A DNA stretch of 64,000 nucleotides from Pseudomonas cichorii (GCF_018343775.1 NZ_CP074349.1:434001-498000); one strand, 5' to 3'. Positions 48,876 through 58,818 are shown, counted from the first letter of the stretch. Numbers and translations: made by a program. Notes: generated by a model from the letters alone, not told the origin.

Positions 48876-49174
48876 ACTACGACAGAAACGGGGTAACCGT
48901 TCTCTCCATTCTGGGTAGCGAGTATTCGGTCAAGGCGCCGGCAGGCGAAGACAAGACCCTCCTGCAGGCCGCGGCGATGCTCCAGGCATCCCTGACCGAT
49001 ACCAAGCGCAAATACCCGACCCTGATCGGCGACCGCCTGCTGGTGCTGGCGGCGCTGAACCTGTGTTCGCAGCAGATTGAGCTTGAGCAGCAACACAAGG
49101 TCGAGCTGGCGCGTTACCAGGAGCAGGTGAGCGCGACAGTGGATGTGATTTCCAAGACCATTTCGCAGGGTTGA
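48872..49174 (+). CDS. ZapA-like cell-division protein (divergent copy)
   Basis: A 100-residue protein with the ZapA layout: a short beta-strand start (VTVLSILGSEYSVKAPAGE), then a long helix (LLQAAAMLQASLTDTKRKY, RLLVLAALNLCSQQIELEQQ) for dimerisation. ZapA bundles FtsZ filaments at midcell. No 6S RNA or 5-formyl-THF cyclo-ligase gene follows, unlike the usual zapA-ssrS-ygfA order. It therefore looks like a second, divergent copy rather than the housekeeping gene; this is an inference. Confidence 0.72.
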   Translation: MNYDRNGVTVLSILGSEYSVKAPAGEDKTLLQAAAMLQASLTDTKRKYPTLIGDRLLVLAALNLCSQQIELEQQHKVELARYQEQVSATVDVISKTISQG

Positions 49175-49185
49175 GTGCTAACGGT

Positions 49186-49208
49186 TGTGGGAGCGATTCG
49201 CTCCCACA
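49186..49208. terminator. 10-bp perfect hairpin between convergent zapA-like and ltaE
   Basis: TGTGGGAGCG (49186-49195) pairs with CGCTCCCACA (49199-49208) over a 3-nt loop. It sits between two convergent stops and resembles a compact REP core. It probably serves as 3'-end structure for both genes; there is no T-run. Confidence 0.65.
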
Positions 49209-49229
49209 CAGTTGAACAAGGCGATAATC

Positions 49230-50270
49230 CTAACCCTGCATCACCAGGCGAATATCTGCCGCCAGTTCCCGCACCCGTGCTTCTTCGGTATCCCAGGAGC
49301 ACATGAAGCGTGCGCCGCCCTTGCCGATGAAGGTGTAGAAACGCCAGCCCCTGGCGGTCAACGCGGCAATTGCCGGTTCCGAGAGTTGCAGGAACACGCC
49401 GTTGGCCTGCACCGGGAACATCAGCTCCACACCTGGAATATCCTTGACCAGTTCGGCCAGCAATTGCGCGCAATGGTTGGCATGGCGCGCATGTTTGAGC
49501 CAGGCGTCGTTTTCCAGCAGCCCGACCCATGGCGCGGACAGGAAGCGCATTTTTGAAGCCAGTTGCCCGGCCTGTTTGCAGCGATAGTCGAAGTCTTCGG
49601 CCAGATCATGGTTGAAGAACAGGATGGCTTCACCCACCGCCATGCCGTTCTTGGTGCCGCCAAAGCACAGCACATCGACCCCCGATTTCCAGGTCAGCTC
49701 GGCGGGTGAGCAGTCCAGATAGGCGCAGGCATTGGAGAAACGGGCGCCATCCATATGCAGATGCAGGCCCAGCTCCTTGCAGGTTGCGCTGATCGCCCGC
49801 AGTTCTTCCGGCAGGTAGACACCGCCGACTTCCGTCGCCTGGGTCAGGGTTACGACCCGTGGTTTGGGATAGTGGATGTCCTGACGCTTGAGCGCCACTT
49901 CGCGGATCGATTCAGGCGTCAGCTTGCCGCCAGCGCTTGGGGCTGTGAGCAGTTTCGAGCCGTTGGAGAAGAACTCCGGTGCGCCGCATTCGTCTGTTTC
50001 GACGTGGGCAGTTTCCGAACAGATGACACTGTGATAACTCTGGCACAGCGACGACAGTGCCAACGAGTTGGCCGCTGTGCCGTTGAAGGCAAAGAACACT
50101 TCGCAATCGGTCTCGAACAGTCGACGGAAATCGTCGGAGGCGCGGGCAGTCCACTGGTCATCGCCATAGGCACGTTGATGCCCTTTGTTCGCCTGTTCCA
50201 TGGCCGCCCAGGCTTCGGGGCAGATGCCGGAATAGTTGTCGCTGGCGAACTGTTGGCTTTGGTCTGTCAT
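49230..50270 (-). CDS. ltaE: Low-specificity L-threonine aldolase LtaE
   Basis: A 346-residue PLP enzyme from ATG 50270; a longer frame adds 61 unlikely codons. Conserved blocks are FFAFNGTAANSLALSSLC, HMDGARFSNACAYL and VDVLCFGGTKNGMAVGEA, where the Lys in GGTKNG is the expected PLP-binding residue. It cleaves threonine/allo-threonine to glycine and acetaldehyde. It fits beside the sarcosine-glycine-serine genes downstream, although it is on the opposite strand. Confidence 0.93.
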   Translation of the reverse strand: MTDQSQQFASDNYSGICPEAWAAMEQANKGHQRAYGDDQWTARASDDFRRLFETDCEVFFAFNGTAANSLALSSLCQSYHSVICSETAHVETDECGAPEFFSNGSKLLTAPSAGGKLTPESIREVALKRQDIHYPKPRVVTLTQATEVGGVYLPEELRAISATCKELGLHLHMDGARFSNACAYLDCSPAELTWKSGVDVLCFGGTKNGMAVGEAILFFNHDLAEDFDYRCKQAGQLASKMRFLSAPWVGLLENDAWLKHARHANHCAQLLAELVKDIPGVELMFPVQANGVFLQLSEPAIAALTARGWRFYTFIGKGGARFMCSWDTEEARVRELAADIRLVMQG

Positions 50271-50373
50271 GGCCGATTCCTTGTGGTCGTTTATGGTGCG
50301 CACTTTAGCGAACAATGCCGTGTTGAGTAACGCCATTGTTAACGGTTGAAATGCTTTTATTTTCGGGAGCGAC

Positions 50374-51117
50374 ATGGATCTTTCAAACCCGCCCTTTCTG
50401 CCGGGACGCGACAAGGCGCTGGATCTGCTCAAATGGCTGGCGATGCTGAGCATGGTGCTCGATCACCTGCGCTATGTGGGCTGGGCGGTCAATGTTCTCT
50501 ACGTACCGGGGCGCCTGGCGTTTCCCTGGTTTTGCCTGGCGATTGCCGTCAACCTGGCACGTCGCAGCGCCGCGTTGGTGACGCCCCGGGTGCAGTGGCG
50601 TTATCTGGGCTGGGTGTTGGCGTTTGCGGTCTTGTCTGAGATTCCCTATCGATTGTTCATGGCCGATGCCACGACCCTGAATGTCATGCCGACCCTGTTG
50701 CTCGGGCTTCTGGTTGCCCAGGGCTGGCGACACCGCAATGTCACGACACGACTCATGGCCATTGTTGCCTTGTTGTTTGCCGCGCTCTTTCAGCAACACC
50801 TTATGTTCGGTTTTGCGGGTGTGCTGCTGCCGCTGGTATTGCTGCTGGTCTTGCAGAAACCGCTCTGGTACGGGGTTTTTCCGGCGGTGCTCTGTGTCGC
50901 GGCCAATGCCTGGCCCGACATGTTCGCCGGTGCAGCGTGGGGTGATCCGATCTCCATTGGTTCGATCATCGCTTGCCTGATCGCGCCGGTCATGGGCATT
51001 GCACTGCTGCGCAGGAAACCCGGGTTTGCGGTAGCTCCCATGCGGCGCTGGGCTTATGCGATCTATCCCGGGCATTTCCTGGTCTTGCTGGGGCTGCGGG
51101 AGTTATTGGCCCTCTGA
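50374..51117 (+). CDS. TraX-family integral membrane protein
   Basis: A 247-residue protein with about seven hydrophobic helices and the TraX/acyltransferase-like N-terminus DLLKWLAMLSMVLDHLRYVG. It ends in AIYPGHFLVLLGLREL, also typical of the family. TraX of the F plasmid acetylates pilin, but chromosomal homologues have no known substrate. It is divergent from ltaE (gap 103 bp) and no conjugation gene is nearby. Confidence 0.8.
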   Translation: MDLSNPPFLPGRDKALDLLKWLAMLSMVLDHLRYVGWAVNVLYVPGRLAFPWFCLAIAVNLARRSAALVTPRVQWRYLGWVLAFAVLSEIPYRLFMADATTLNVMPTLLLGLLVAQGWRHRNVTTRLMAIVALLFAALFQQHLMFGFAGVLLPLVLLLVLQKPLWYGVFPAVLCVAANAWPDMFAGAAWGDPISIGSIIACLIAPVMGIALLRRKPGFAVAPMRRWAYAIYPGHFLVLLGLRELLAL

Positions 51118-51123
51118 AAAACC

Positions 51124-51214
51124 AGTGGGACCGAATTCATTCGGGAAGGCGTCAGTGAGCTAGATACGAGCGTTGCGCCTGAACCGGCCTCTTCCCGAAT
51201 GAATTCGGTCCCAC
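51124..51214. repeat. REPIN of the variant type GGGACCGAATTCATTCGGG
   Basis: GTGGGACCGAATTCATTCGG (51125-51144) and CCGAATGAATTCGGTCCCAC (51195-51214) form an inverted pair around about 50 bp. The core differs from the GGAGCGAATTCATTCGC type elsewhere in the window. It separates the TraX-family gene from alaC. Confidence 0.82.
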
Positions 51215-51322
51215 AGATATCTGTAGACAAAGCGTCATTACTGCACTTATCTTCGCCGCAGGCCGCCTCATGTGGCCAACGTCGCTCGGACGGTTCCGGG
51301 CGCTTACGTCTGCGAGATACTC

Positions 51323-52525
51323 ATGGCTGACCAAGGTTTGCCGCGCCGCTTTGCGCGCATAGATCGACTCCCCCCTTACGTGTTCAACATCACTGCCGAG
51401 CTGAAAATGGCGGCTCGTCGTCGTGGTGAAGACATTATCGACTTGAGCATGGGCAACCCCGATGGGGCGACGCCACCGCATATCGTCGAAAAGCTGGTCA
51501 CCGTTGCCCAGCGCGAAGACACCCACGGCTATTCGACTTCACGGGGTATTCCTCGTCTGCGTCGTGCCATTTCCAACTGGTACAAGAAGCGCTACGAGGT
51601 CGATATCGACCCTGAAAGTGAAGCCATTGTCACCATTGGTTCCAAGGAAGGCCTGGCGCACCTGATGCTCGCCACCCTTGATCAGGGCGACACGGTGCTG
51701 GTGCCCAACCCCAGTTATCCGATTCACATCTACGGTGCCGTGATTGCCGGCGCCCAGGTGCGTTCGGTACCGCTGGTGCCAGGTGTCGACTTCTTTGCCG
51801 AACTGGAAAAGGCTATTCGTGGCTCGATCCCCAAGCCGAAGATGATGATCCTGGGCTTTCCGTCCAACCCCACTGCCCAGTGCGTGGAGCTGGATTTCTT
51901 CGAGCGCGTGGTTGCACTGGCCAAGCAATACGATGTGCTGGTGATTCACGATCTGGCCTATGCCGACATCGTCTATGACGGCTGGAAGGCTCCGTCGATC
52001 ATGCAGGTTCCCGGTGCCAAAGACATTGCGGTGGAGTTCTTCACCCTGTCCAAGAGCTACAACATGGCGGGCTGGCGCATCGGTTTCATGGTGGGTAACC
52101 CGGAACTGGTCAGTGCTCTGGCGCGGATCAAGAGCTATCACGACTACGGCACCTTCACGCCTTTGCAGGTGGCCGCGATTGCTGCGCTCGAAGGCGACCA
52201 GCAATGCGTGCTGGATATCGCCGAGCAGTATCGTCAGCGCCGTAATGTGTTGGTCAAAGGCCTGCATGAACTGGGCTGGATGGTGGAAAATCCCAAGGCG
52301 TCGATGTATGTCTGGGCCAAGATCCCGCCTGCTTACGCGCACCTCGGCTCGCTGGAGTTCGCCAAGAAGCTGCTGGCCGAAGCCAAGGTCTGTGTGTCGC
52401 CGGGTATCGGTTTCGGTGAGTACGGCGACGACCATGTCCGTTTCGCCCTGATTGAAAACCAGGACCGCATCCGTCAGGCCGTGCGTGGCATTCGCACTAT
52501 GTTCCGCGCTGACAAGCCTGCCTGA
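51323..52525 (+). CDS. alaC: Alanine transaminase AlaC
   Basis: A 400-residue PLP aminotransferase very close to E. coli AlaC over its whole length, e.g. [39 protein letters not shown] and [19 protein letters not shown] (Lys in SKSYN binds PLP). It makes alanine from pyruvate and glutamate. The start ATG 51323 is chosen by homology; a GTG frame 17 codons longer exists. The 220-bp gap to glyA suggests separate transcription. Confidence 0.93.
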   Translation: MADQGLPRRFARIDRLPPYVFNITAELKMAARRRGEDIIDLSMGNPDGATPPHIVEKLVTVAQREDTHGYSTSRGIPRLRRAISNWYKKRYEVDIDPESEAIVTIGSKEGLAHLMLATLDQGDTVLVPNPSYPIHIYGAVIAGAQVRSVPLVPGVDFFAELEKAIRGSIPKPKMMILGFPSNPTAQCVELDFFERVVALAKQYDVLVIHDLAYADIVYDGWKAPSIMQVPGAKDIAVEFFTLSKSYNMAGWRIGFMVGNPELVSALARIKSYHDYGTFTPLQVAAIAALEGDQQCVLDIAEQYRQRRNVLVKGLHELGWMVENPKASMYVWAKIPPAYAHLGSLEFAKKLLAEAKVCVSPGIGFGEYGDDHVRFALIENQDRIRQAVRGIRTMFRADKPA

Positions 52526-52536
52526 ATGTAAGTTTT

Positions 52537-52585
52537 CCCGGATGAACCCGCTCCTTCGGATCTTGCAGGAGCGGATTCATCCGCC
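52537..52585. repeat. REP pair of the GGAGCGGATTCATCCGC type
   Basis: CGGATGAACCCGCTCC (about 52539-52554) and GGAGCGGATTCATCCGCC (about 52568-52585) are inverted relative to each other. This is a third core variant, located after alaC. Confidence 0.72.
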
Positions 52586-52745
52586 AATCGATTTGTCTCT
52601 CCCCGCCAAGCCATGTCGTAAACGCACCTTTGTGTGGCGTCCATAGGCATTTGGCTGGTTTGCGTCGGCCCTACCATCGCATCCAAAGGGCAGCTCAACG
52701 CCCTGCCGACAAGCCAGGCGCAACGCCGCCGCTGGGAGAACCGCG

Positions 52746-53999
52746 ATGTTCAGCAAGCAAGACCAGATCCAGGGATATGACGATGCACTGTTGGCTGCGA
52801 TCAATGCCGAGGAGCAGCGCCAGGAAGACCATATCGAGCTGATCGCCTCCGAAAACTACACCAGCAAGCGTGTGATGCAGGCTCAGGGCAGCGGACTGAC
52901 CAACAAATATGCCGAAGGCTATCCGGGCAAGCGTTATTACGGTGGCTGCGAGCATGTCGATAAAGTCGAGCAACTGGCAATCGAGCGGGCCAAGCTGCTG
53001 TTTGGTGCCGATTACGCCAACGTCCAGCCCCACTCCGGCAGCCAGGCCAACGCCGCTGTCTATCTGGCTCTGCTGCAAGCGGGCGATACCGTGCTGGGCA
53101 TGAGCCTGGCCCATGGCGGTCACCTGACCCACGGTGCCAAGGTGAGTTTCTCCGGTCGCCTTTATAACGCTGTGCAATACGGCATCGACACCAATACCGG
53201 GCTGATCGACTACGACGAAGTCGAGCGTATCGCCCTGGAAACCAAGCCGAAGATGATCATTGCCGGTTTCTCGGCCTACTCGAAAACCCTGGATTTTCCG
53301 CGCTTCCGTGAAATTGCCGACAAGGTGGGCGCTTACCTGTTCGTCGACATGGCCCACGTGGCCGGGCTGGTGGCTGCCGGTTTGTATCCGAACCCGCTGC
53401 CTTATGCCGATGTGGTGACCACCACCACCCACAAGACCCTGCGTGGTCCGCGTGGTGGCCTGATCCTGGCCAAGGCCAACGAAGACCTTGAGAAAAAACT
53501 CAACTCCGCCGTATTCCCCGGTGGGCAGGGCGGCCCGTTGATGCACGTCATCGCCGCCAAGGCCGTGTGCTTCAAGGAAGCGCTGGAGCCAGGTTTCAAG
53601 GCTTATCAACAACAAGTGATCGACAACGCCCAGGCCATGGCGCAGGTCTTCGTGGATCGCGGTTACGACGTGGTGTCCGGCGGTACCGACAACCACCTGT
53701 TCCTGGTCAGCCTGATTCGTCAGGGCCTGACCGGCAAGGATGCGGACGCCGCTCTGGGCCGTGCGCACATCACCGTCAACAAGAACTCGGTACCGAACGA
53801 CCCGCAATCGCCGTTCGTGACTTCGGGCCTGCGGATCGGCACCCCGGCCGTCACCAGTCGCGGTTTCAAGGTGACCCAATGTACCGATCTGGCCGGCTGG
53901 ATCTGCGACATTCTCGACAACCTCGGTGATGCCGATGTCGAGGCCAACGTTGCCAGTCAGGTCGCAGCACTGTGCGCCGATTTCCCGGTTTATCGCTGA
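52746..53999 (+). CDS. glyA: Serine hydroxymethyltransferase GlyA (sox-linked copy)
   Basis: A 417-residue SHMT. Diagnostic blocks are [40 protein letters not shown] and [18 protein letters not shown] (Lys in THKT binds PLP). It converts glycine plus 5,10-methylene-THF to serine, using both products of sarcosine oxidation. It is 17 bp before soxB and starts the glyA-soxBDAG-purU-fdhA cluster; in P. aeruginosa the equivalent operon (glyA1) is controlled by SouR and GbdR. The 9-base TCGCATCCA about 60 bp upstream matches the choX repeats. Confidence 0.95.
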   Translation: MFSKQDQIQGYDDALLAAINAEEQRQEDHIELIASENYTSKRVMQAQGSGLTNKYAEGYPGKRYYGGCEHVDKVEQLAIERAKLLFGADYANVQPHSGSQANAAVYLALLQAGDTVLGMSLAHGGHLTHGAKVSFSGRLYNAVQYGIDTNTGLIDYDEVERIALETKPKMIIAGFSAYSKTLDFPRFREIADKVGAYLFVDMAHVAGLVAAGLYPNPLPYADVVTTTTHKTLRGPRGGLILAKANEDLEKKLNSAVFPGGQGGPLMHVIAAKAVCFKEALEPGFKAYQQQVIDNAQAMAQVFVDRGYDVVSGGTDNHLFLVSLIRQGLTGKDADAALGRAHITVNKNSVPNDPQSPFVTSGLRIGTPAVTSRGFKVTQCTDLAGWICDILDNLGDADVEANVASQVAALCADFPVYR

Positions 54000-54016
54000 G
54001 TCAGGAGTAGCCCTTC

Positions 54017-55267
54017 ATGCAGCATTACTCAGGCTTCGGCCTTTTCAAACACTCCCTCAGCCATCATGAAAACTGGCAGCGCATGTGGCGCACGCCGACG
54101 CCCAAGAAAGTCTACGACGTCGTGATCGTCGGCGGTGGCGGTCACGGTCTGGCAACGGCCTATTATCTGGCCAAGGAGCACGGCGTGAAAAACGTGGCCG
54201 TGGTCGAGAAGGGCTGGCTGGGCGGCGGTAACACGGCACGCAACACCACCATCGTGCGTTCCAACTACCTGTGGGACGAGTCGGCTCATCTCTATGAGCA
54301 TGCAATGAAACTGTGGGAAGGCCTGTCCCAGGACCTGAACTACAACGTCATGTTTTCCCAGCGTGGCGTGTACAACCTGTGCCACACGCTGCAAGACATG
54401 CGCGACTCGGAGCGTCGGGTCAGCGCCAACCGCCTGAACGGTGTGGATGGCGAACTGCTTAATGGCAAACAGGTTGCCGAAGAGATTCCGTACCTGGACT
54501 GCTCGAAAAACACGCGTTACCCGATCATCGGTGCAACGGTCCAGCGCCGTGGCGGCGTTGCCCGTCACGATGCCGTGGCCTGGGGTTTTGCCCGCGCCGC
54601 CGATGCCCTGGGTGTGGACCTGATCCAGCAGACCGAAGTGATCGGTTTCCGCAAGGAAAACGGTGTTTGCATCGGCGTCGAAACCAACAAGGGTTTCATC
54701 GGCGCCAAGCGTGTCGGCGTGGTGACGGCCGGTAACTCCGGGCACATGGCGAAACTGGCAGGCTTCCGTCTGCCGATCGAATCCCATCCGTTGCAGGCGC
54801 TGGTGTCCGAGCCGATCAAACCCATCATCGACAGCGTGATCATGTCCAACGCCGTTCACGGTTATATCAGCCAGTCCGACAAGGGCGATCTGGTGATCGG
54901 TGCCGGTATCGACGGCTGGGTCGGCTACGGCCAGCGCGGTTCGTACCCGGTGATCGAGCACACCATCCAGGCCATCGTCGAGATGTTCCCTGTGCTGTCG
55001 CGGGTGCGCATGAACCGTCAGTGGGGCGGCATCGTCGATACCACGCCGGACGCCTGCCCGATCATCTCCAAGACCCCCGTACCGAACATGTTCTTCAACT
55101 GCGGTTGGGGCACCGGTGGATTCAAGGCAACGCCTGGCTCGGGCAACGTATTTGCCGCGAGCCTGGCCAAGGGTGAGATGCACCCGTTGGCCAAGCCTTT
55201 CTCCATCGATCGTTTCCACAACGGCGCCCTCATTGATGAGCATGGCGCTGCCGCGGTCGCCCACTAA
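54017..55267 (+). CDS. soxB: Sarcosine oxidase beta subunit SoxB
   Basis: A 416-residue flavoprotein with the FAD motif [20 protein letters not shown] (about residues 34-53), the heterotetrameric sarcosine-oxidase start [21 protein letters not shown] and the C-terminal [19 protein letters not shown]. It carries FAD and covalent FMN with SoxA and oxidises sarcosine to glycine with H2O2 and a folate-bound C1. It lies 17 bp after glyA. A large stem-loop separates it from soxD. Confidence 0.96.
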   Translation: MQHYSGFGLFKHSLSHHENWQRMWRTPTPKKVYDVVIVGGGGHGLATAYYLAKEHGVKNVAVVEKGWLGGGNTARNTTIVRSNYLWDESAHLYEHAMKLWEGLSQDLNYNVMFSQRGVYNLCHTLQDMRDSERRVSANRLNGVDGELLNGKQVAEEIPYLDCSKNTRYPIIGATVQRRGGVARHDAVAWGFARAADALGVDLIQQTEVIGFRKENGVCIGVETNKGFIGAKRVGVVTAGNSGHMAKLAGFRLPIESHPLQALVSEPIKPIIDSVIMSNAVHGYISQSDKGDLVIGAGIDGWVGYGQRGSYPVIEHTIQAIVEMFPVLSRVRMNRQWGGIVDTTPDACPIISKTPVPNMFFNCGWGTGGFKATPGSGNVFAASLAKGEMHPLAKPFSIDRFHNGALIDEHGAAAVAH

Positions 55268-55271
55268 CAAA

Positions 55272-55407
55272 AACCACGTGAGAACTACTGCGCTCGGTAA
55301 TACGGCGTTAAAAACAGGCGAGAAATGCTCATTTAGAATTCTAAACTCCGCTTTCTCGCCTGTTTTTGCCTTGTCTTACCTTTGCTCGCTACGTTCTCAC
55401 GAGGTTT
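55272..55407. repeat. Large inverted repeat (about 65-bp arms) between soxB and soxD
   Basis: The two arms are complementary over most of their length. An outer 9-bp stem (CGTGAGAAC 55277-55285 with GTTCTCACG 55393-55401), a middle GGTAA/TTACC pair and a perfect 16-bp stem (55310-55325 with 55352-55367) close on a TTTAGAATTCTAAA palindrome (55332-55345). The 3' arm of the 16-bp stem ends in TTTTT, so it resembles a rho-independent terminator in mid-operon. The near-symmetry over 130 bp also resembles a MITE-like insertion. Confidence 0.75.
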
Positions 55408-55425
55408 TAAGAAGGAGAGTTTTTT

Positions 55426-55722
55426 ATGTTGCATATCTTCTGTCCTCACTGTGGCGAACTGCGCTCCGAAGAGGAATTTCACAGCTCTGGTCAAGCGCAC
55501 ATCCCGCGTCCACTGGATCCGAACGCCTGCACTGATGAAGAGTGGGGCGACTACATGTTCTTCCGTGACAACCCCCGTGGTCTGCATCACGAACTGTGGA
55601 TTCACGCTGCCGGTTGCCGCCAGTACTTCAATGCCACCCGCGACACCGTGACCTACGAGATTCTGGAAACCTATCCGATTGGCGCCAAGCCACAGTTCAC
55701 GGCCAAGGGAGACAAGGCATGA
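55426..55722 (+). CDS. soxD: Sarcosine oxidase delta subunit SoxD
   Basis: A 98-residue zinc protein. CPHCGELR near the N-terminus (Cys6, Cys9) and HELWIHAAGCRQYFNATRDT supply the Cys/His zinc ligands of SoxD. It is the small structural subunit of the heterotetramer. A strong AAGGAGAG ribosome-binding site precedes ATG 55426. Its stop overlaps the soxA ATG (ATGA), coupling the two. Confidence 0.95.
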   Translation: MLHIFCPHCGELRSEEEFHSSGQAHIPRPLDPNACTDEEWGDYMFFRDNPRGLHHELWIHAAGCRQYFNATRDTVTYEILETYPIGAKPQFTAKGDKA

Positions 55723-58700
55723 GCCAGACCAACCGACTGCCCCATGGTGGCCGTATCGACCGTAGCAAGGTGCTGAATTTCACCTTCAACGGTCAGTCTT
55801 ATCAGGGTTTCGAGGGCGATACCCTGGCCGCTGCGCTGCTGGCCAATGGTGTGGATATCATCGGCCGCAGCTTCAAGTATTCCCGTCCTCGCGGCATTTT
55901 CGCGGCGGGCTCCGAAGAGCCGAATGCGGTCTTGCAGATCGGCTCTACCGAAGCGACCCAGATCCCCAACGTGCGTGCTACCCAGCAGGCGCTGTATCCG
56001 GGTCTGGTGGCGACCAGCACCAACGGCTGGCCGAGTGTTAACAATGACGTGATGGGGATTCTCGGCAAGGTCGGCGGCAAGCTGATGCCACCGGGTTTCT
56101 ACTACAAAACCTTCATGTACCCGCAATCGTTCTGGATGACTTACGAGAAGTACATCCGCAAGGCCGCCGGTCTTGGCCGTTCGCCGACCGAGAACGATCC
56201 GGACAGTTATGATGCGATGAACCAGCACTGCGACGTGCTGATCGTCGGCGCCGGGCCTGCCGGTCTGGCCGCTGCCCTGGCCGCTGCGCGCAGTGGCGCA
56301 CGGGTGATTCTGGCCGATGAGCAGGAAGAGTTCGGCGGCAGCCTGCTCGACAGCCGTGAGAGCCTTGACGGTAAACCGGCCGCTGAATGGGTCGCTACTG
56401 TTATCGACGAGCTCAAGGGCCTGAAGAACGTGACCCTGCTGCCTCGTGCCACGGTCAACGGCTATCACGATCACAACTTCCTGACCATTCATGAGCGCCT
56501 GACCGATCATCTTGGCGATCGCGCCCCGATTGGCATGGTGCGTCAGCGCATGCATCGCGTACGCGCCAAGCGTGTCGTATTGGCCACCGGTACTCACGAA
56601 CGCCCTCTGGTCTACGGCAACAACGACGTTCCGGGCAACATGCTGGCTGGCGCCGTCTCCACTTATGTTCGCCGTTATGGCGTGGCTCCGGGCCGCAAGC
56701 TGGTGCTGTCCACCAACAACGATCACGCCTATCGCGTTGCTCTGGACTGGATCGATGCCAGCCTGCAAGTGGTGGCGATTGCCGATGCACGCCATAACCC
56801 GCGTGGTCCGCTGGTTGAAGAAGCGCGGGCCAAGGGTATTCGTATCCTTACCTCCAGCGCTGTGATCGAAACCCGTGGCAGCAAGCGCGTGACGGCTGCC
56901 CGTGTGGCGGCCATCGACGTCAAGACACTGAGCGTTACCAGCCCTGGTGAATGGCTTGAGTGTGATCTGGTTGCCAGCTCCGGCGGTTACAGCCCGATCG
57001 TGCACTTGGCTTCGCACCTGGGCGGCAAGCCGGTCTGGCGTGAAGACATTCTCGGTTTCGTACCGGGCGAAGCACCACAGAAACGTGTCTGTGTCGGCGG
57101 CGTGAATGGCGTCTACAGCCTGGCCGATACCCTGGCCGACGGCTTTGAAGGTGGTGCTCGTGCTGCCAGCGAGGCCGGTTTCAAGGCGGTGGAGGGCGTC
57201 ATGCCCAAAGCCCTGAGCCGCGCAGAAGAACCGGCGCTGGCGCTGTTCCATGTGCCCCATGAAAAAGGCACGGCCCGCGCACCCAAGCAGTTCGTCGACC
57301 TGCAGAACGACGTCACCGCCGCCGCCATCGAACTGGCGACCCGGGAAGGCTTCGAGTCGGTCGAGCACGTCAAGCGCTACACCGCGCTGGGTTTCGGCAC
57401 TGATCAGGGCAAGTTGGGCAACGTCAACGGTCTGGCCATTGCTGCCCGTTCGCTGAAGGTTTCCATCCCGGAGATGGGCACCACCATGTTCCGCCCGAAC
57501 TACACGCCTGTGACCTTCGGCGCCATTGCAGGCCGTCACTGCGGACACATCTTCGAGCCGGTACGCTTTACCGCACTGCATGCCTGGCACATCAAGAACG
57601 GTGCCGAGTTTGAAGATGTCGGCCAGTGGAAGCGCCCATGGTACTTCCCGAAAAACGGTGAAGACATGCATGCCGCTGTCGCCCGTGAATGCAAAGCCGT
57701 GCGCGCAAGCGTCGGTCTGCTGGACGCCTCGACACTGGGCAAGATCGACATTCAAGGCCCGGACGCCCGTGAATTCCTGAACCGCGTCTACACCAACGCC
57801 TGGACCAAGCTGGATGTGGGCAAAGCGCGTTATGGCCTGATGTGCAAGGAAGACGGCATGGTCTTCGACGACGGCGTGACCGCTTGCGTCGCTGACAATC
57901 ATTTCATCATGACTACCACCACGGGCGGCGCGGCCCGTGTGTTGCAATGGCTGGAAATCTACCAGCAGACCGAATGGCCGGACCTGAAGGTGTATTTCAC
58001 CTCTGTGACCGATCATTACGCGACCCTGACGTTGTCCGGCCCCAACAGCCGCAAGCTGCTCAGTGAAGTGACCGATATCGATCTGGGCCGTGAAGCGTTT
58101 CCGTTCATGACCTGGAAGGAAGGCCTGGTGGCTGGCGTGCCAGCACGTGTGTTCCGTATTTCCTTTACGGGCGAGCTGTCCTACGAGGTCAACATCCAGG
58201 CCGACTACGCCATGGGTGTTCTGGAAAAGATCGCCGAGGCAGGCAAGAAGTACAACCTGACGCCTTATGGCACAGAGACCATGCACGTGCTGCGGGCCGA
58301 GAAGGGGTTCATCATCGTCGGTCAGGACACCGATGGCTCGATGACCCCGGACGATCTGAACATGGGCTGGTGCGTGGGTCGCACCAAGCCGTTCTCCTGG
58401 ATCGGCTGGCGCGGCATGAACCGCGAAGATTGCGTGCGTGAACAACGCAAGCAACTGGTGGGCCTCAAGCCGGTCGACCCGACCCAATGGCTGCCGGAAG
58501 GCGCGCAACTGGTCTTCGACACTCAGCAGACGATCCCGATGACCATGGTCGGCCACGTCACCTCCAGCTATGCCCATAACTCGCTGGGTTATTCGTTTGC
58601 GATGGGCGTGGTCAAGGGCGGTTTGCAGCGCATGGGCGAGCGGGTCTTTGCACCGCTGGCCGATGGCAGCGTGATCGAAGCCGAAATCGTTTCTTCGGTG

Positions 58701-58739
58701 TTCTTCGACCCGAAAGGCGATCAGCAGAACGTGGAGTGA
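55719..58739 (+). CDS. soxA: Sarcosine oxidase alpha subunit SoxA
   Basis: A 1006-residue subunit. An N-terminal ferredoxin-like domain (about 1-100, SYQGFEGDTLAAALLANGVD) is followed by an NAD-binding Rossmann domain (VLIVGAGPAGLAAALAAA at about 173) and a C-terminal aminomethyltransferase-like folate domain (about 600-1000) that passes the methyl to tetrahydrofolate. ATG 55719 overlaps the soxD stop; longer frames in this register read into soxD. It forms the tetramer with SoxB, SoxD and SoxG. Confidence 0.96.
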   Translation: MSQTNRLPHGGRIDRSKVLNFTFNGQSYQGFEGDTLAAALLANGVDIIGRSFKYSRPRGIFAAGSEEPNAVLQIGSTEATQIPNVRATQQALYPGLVATSTNGWPSVNNDVMGILGKVGGKLMPPGFYYKTFMYPQSFWMTYEKYIRKAAGLGRSPTENDPDSYDAMNQHCDVLIVGAGPAGLAAALAAARSGARVILADEQEEFGGSLLDSRESLDGKPAAEWVATVIDELKGLKNVTLLPRATVNGYHDHNFLTIHERLTDHLGDRAPIGMVRQRMHRVRAKRVVLATGTHERPLVYGNNDVPGNMLAGAVSTYVRRYGVAPGRKLVLSTNNDHAYRVALDWIDASLQVVAIADARHNPRGPLVEEARAKGIRILTSSAVIETRGSKRVTAARVAAIDVKTLSVTSPGEWLECDLVASSGGYSPIVHLASHLGGKPVWREDILGFVPGEAPQKRVCVGGVNGVYSLADTLADGFEGGARAASEAGFKAVEGVMPKALSRAEEPALALFHVPHEKGTARAPKQFVDLQNDVTAAAIELATREGFESVEHVKRYTALGFGTDQGKLGNVNGLAIAARSLKVSIPEMGTTMFRPNYTPVTFGAIAGRHCGHIFEPVRFTALHAWHIKNGAEFEDVGQWKRPWYFPKNGEDMHAAVARECKAVRASVGLLDASTLGKIDIQGPDAREFLNRVYTNAWTKLDVGKARYGLMCKEDGMVFDDGVTACVADNHFIMTTTTGGAARVLQWLEIYQQTEWPDLKVYFTSVTDHYATLTLSGPNSRKLLSEVTDIDLGREAFPFMTWKEGLVAGVPARVFRISFTGELSYEVNIQADYAMGVLEKIAEAGKKYNLTPYGTETMHVLRAEKGFIIVGQDTDGSMTPDDLNMGWCVGRTKPFSWIGWRGMNREDCVREQRKQLVGLKPVDPTQWLPEGAQLVFDTQQTIPMTMVGHVTSSYAHNSLGYSFAMGVVKGGLQRMGERVFAPLADGSVIEAEIVSSVFFDPKGDQQNVE

Positions 58740-58745
58740 TAACAC

Positions 58746-58790
58746 TGTAGGCGCGAATAAGCGGAGCGCCGCCCGATTCGCGCCTACGGC
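58746..58790. repeat. REP-like palindrome, GCGGAGCGCCGCCCG type
   Basis: GTAGGCGCGAAT (about 58747-58758) and ATTCGCGCCTAC (about 58776-58787) enclose AAGCGGAGCGCCGCCCG. It lies between soxA and soxG inside the operon. The inner core matches the one at 34601-34640. Confidence 0.72.
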
Positions 58791-58818
58791 AAAAAACCGA
58801 ATTCATGACAGGTGTCCC

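Noticed and set aside
49175..49229. 6S RNA gene downstream of the zapA-like gene
   Set aside because: Only about 55 bp separate it from convergent ltaE, filled by a compact hairpin; there is no room for a roughly 180-nt 6S RNA.
55671..58745. 1024-residue minus-strand open frame
   Set aside because: Exact antisense shadow of soxA; composition (His/Gln/Gly-rich) and lack of motifs argue against a gene.
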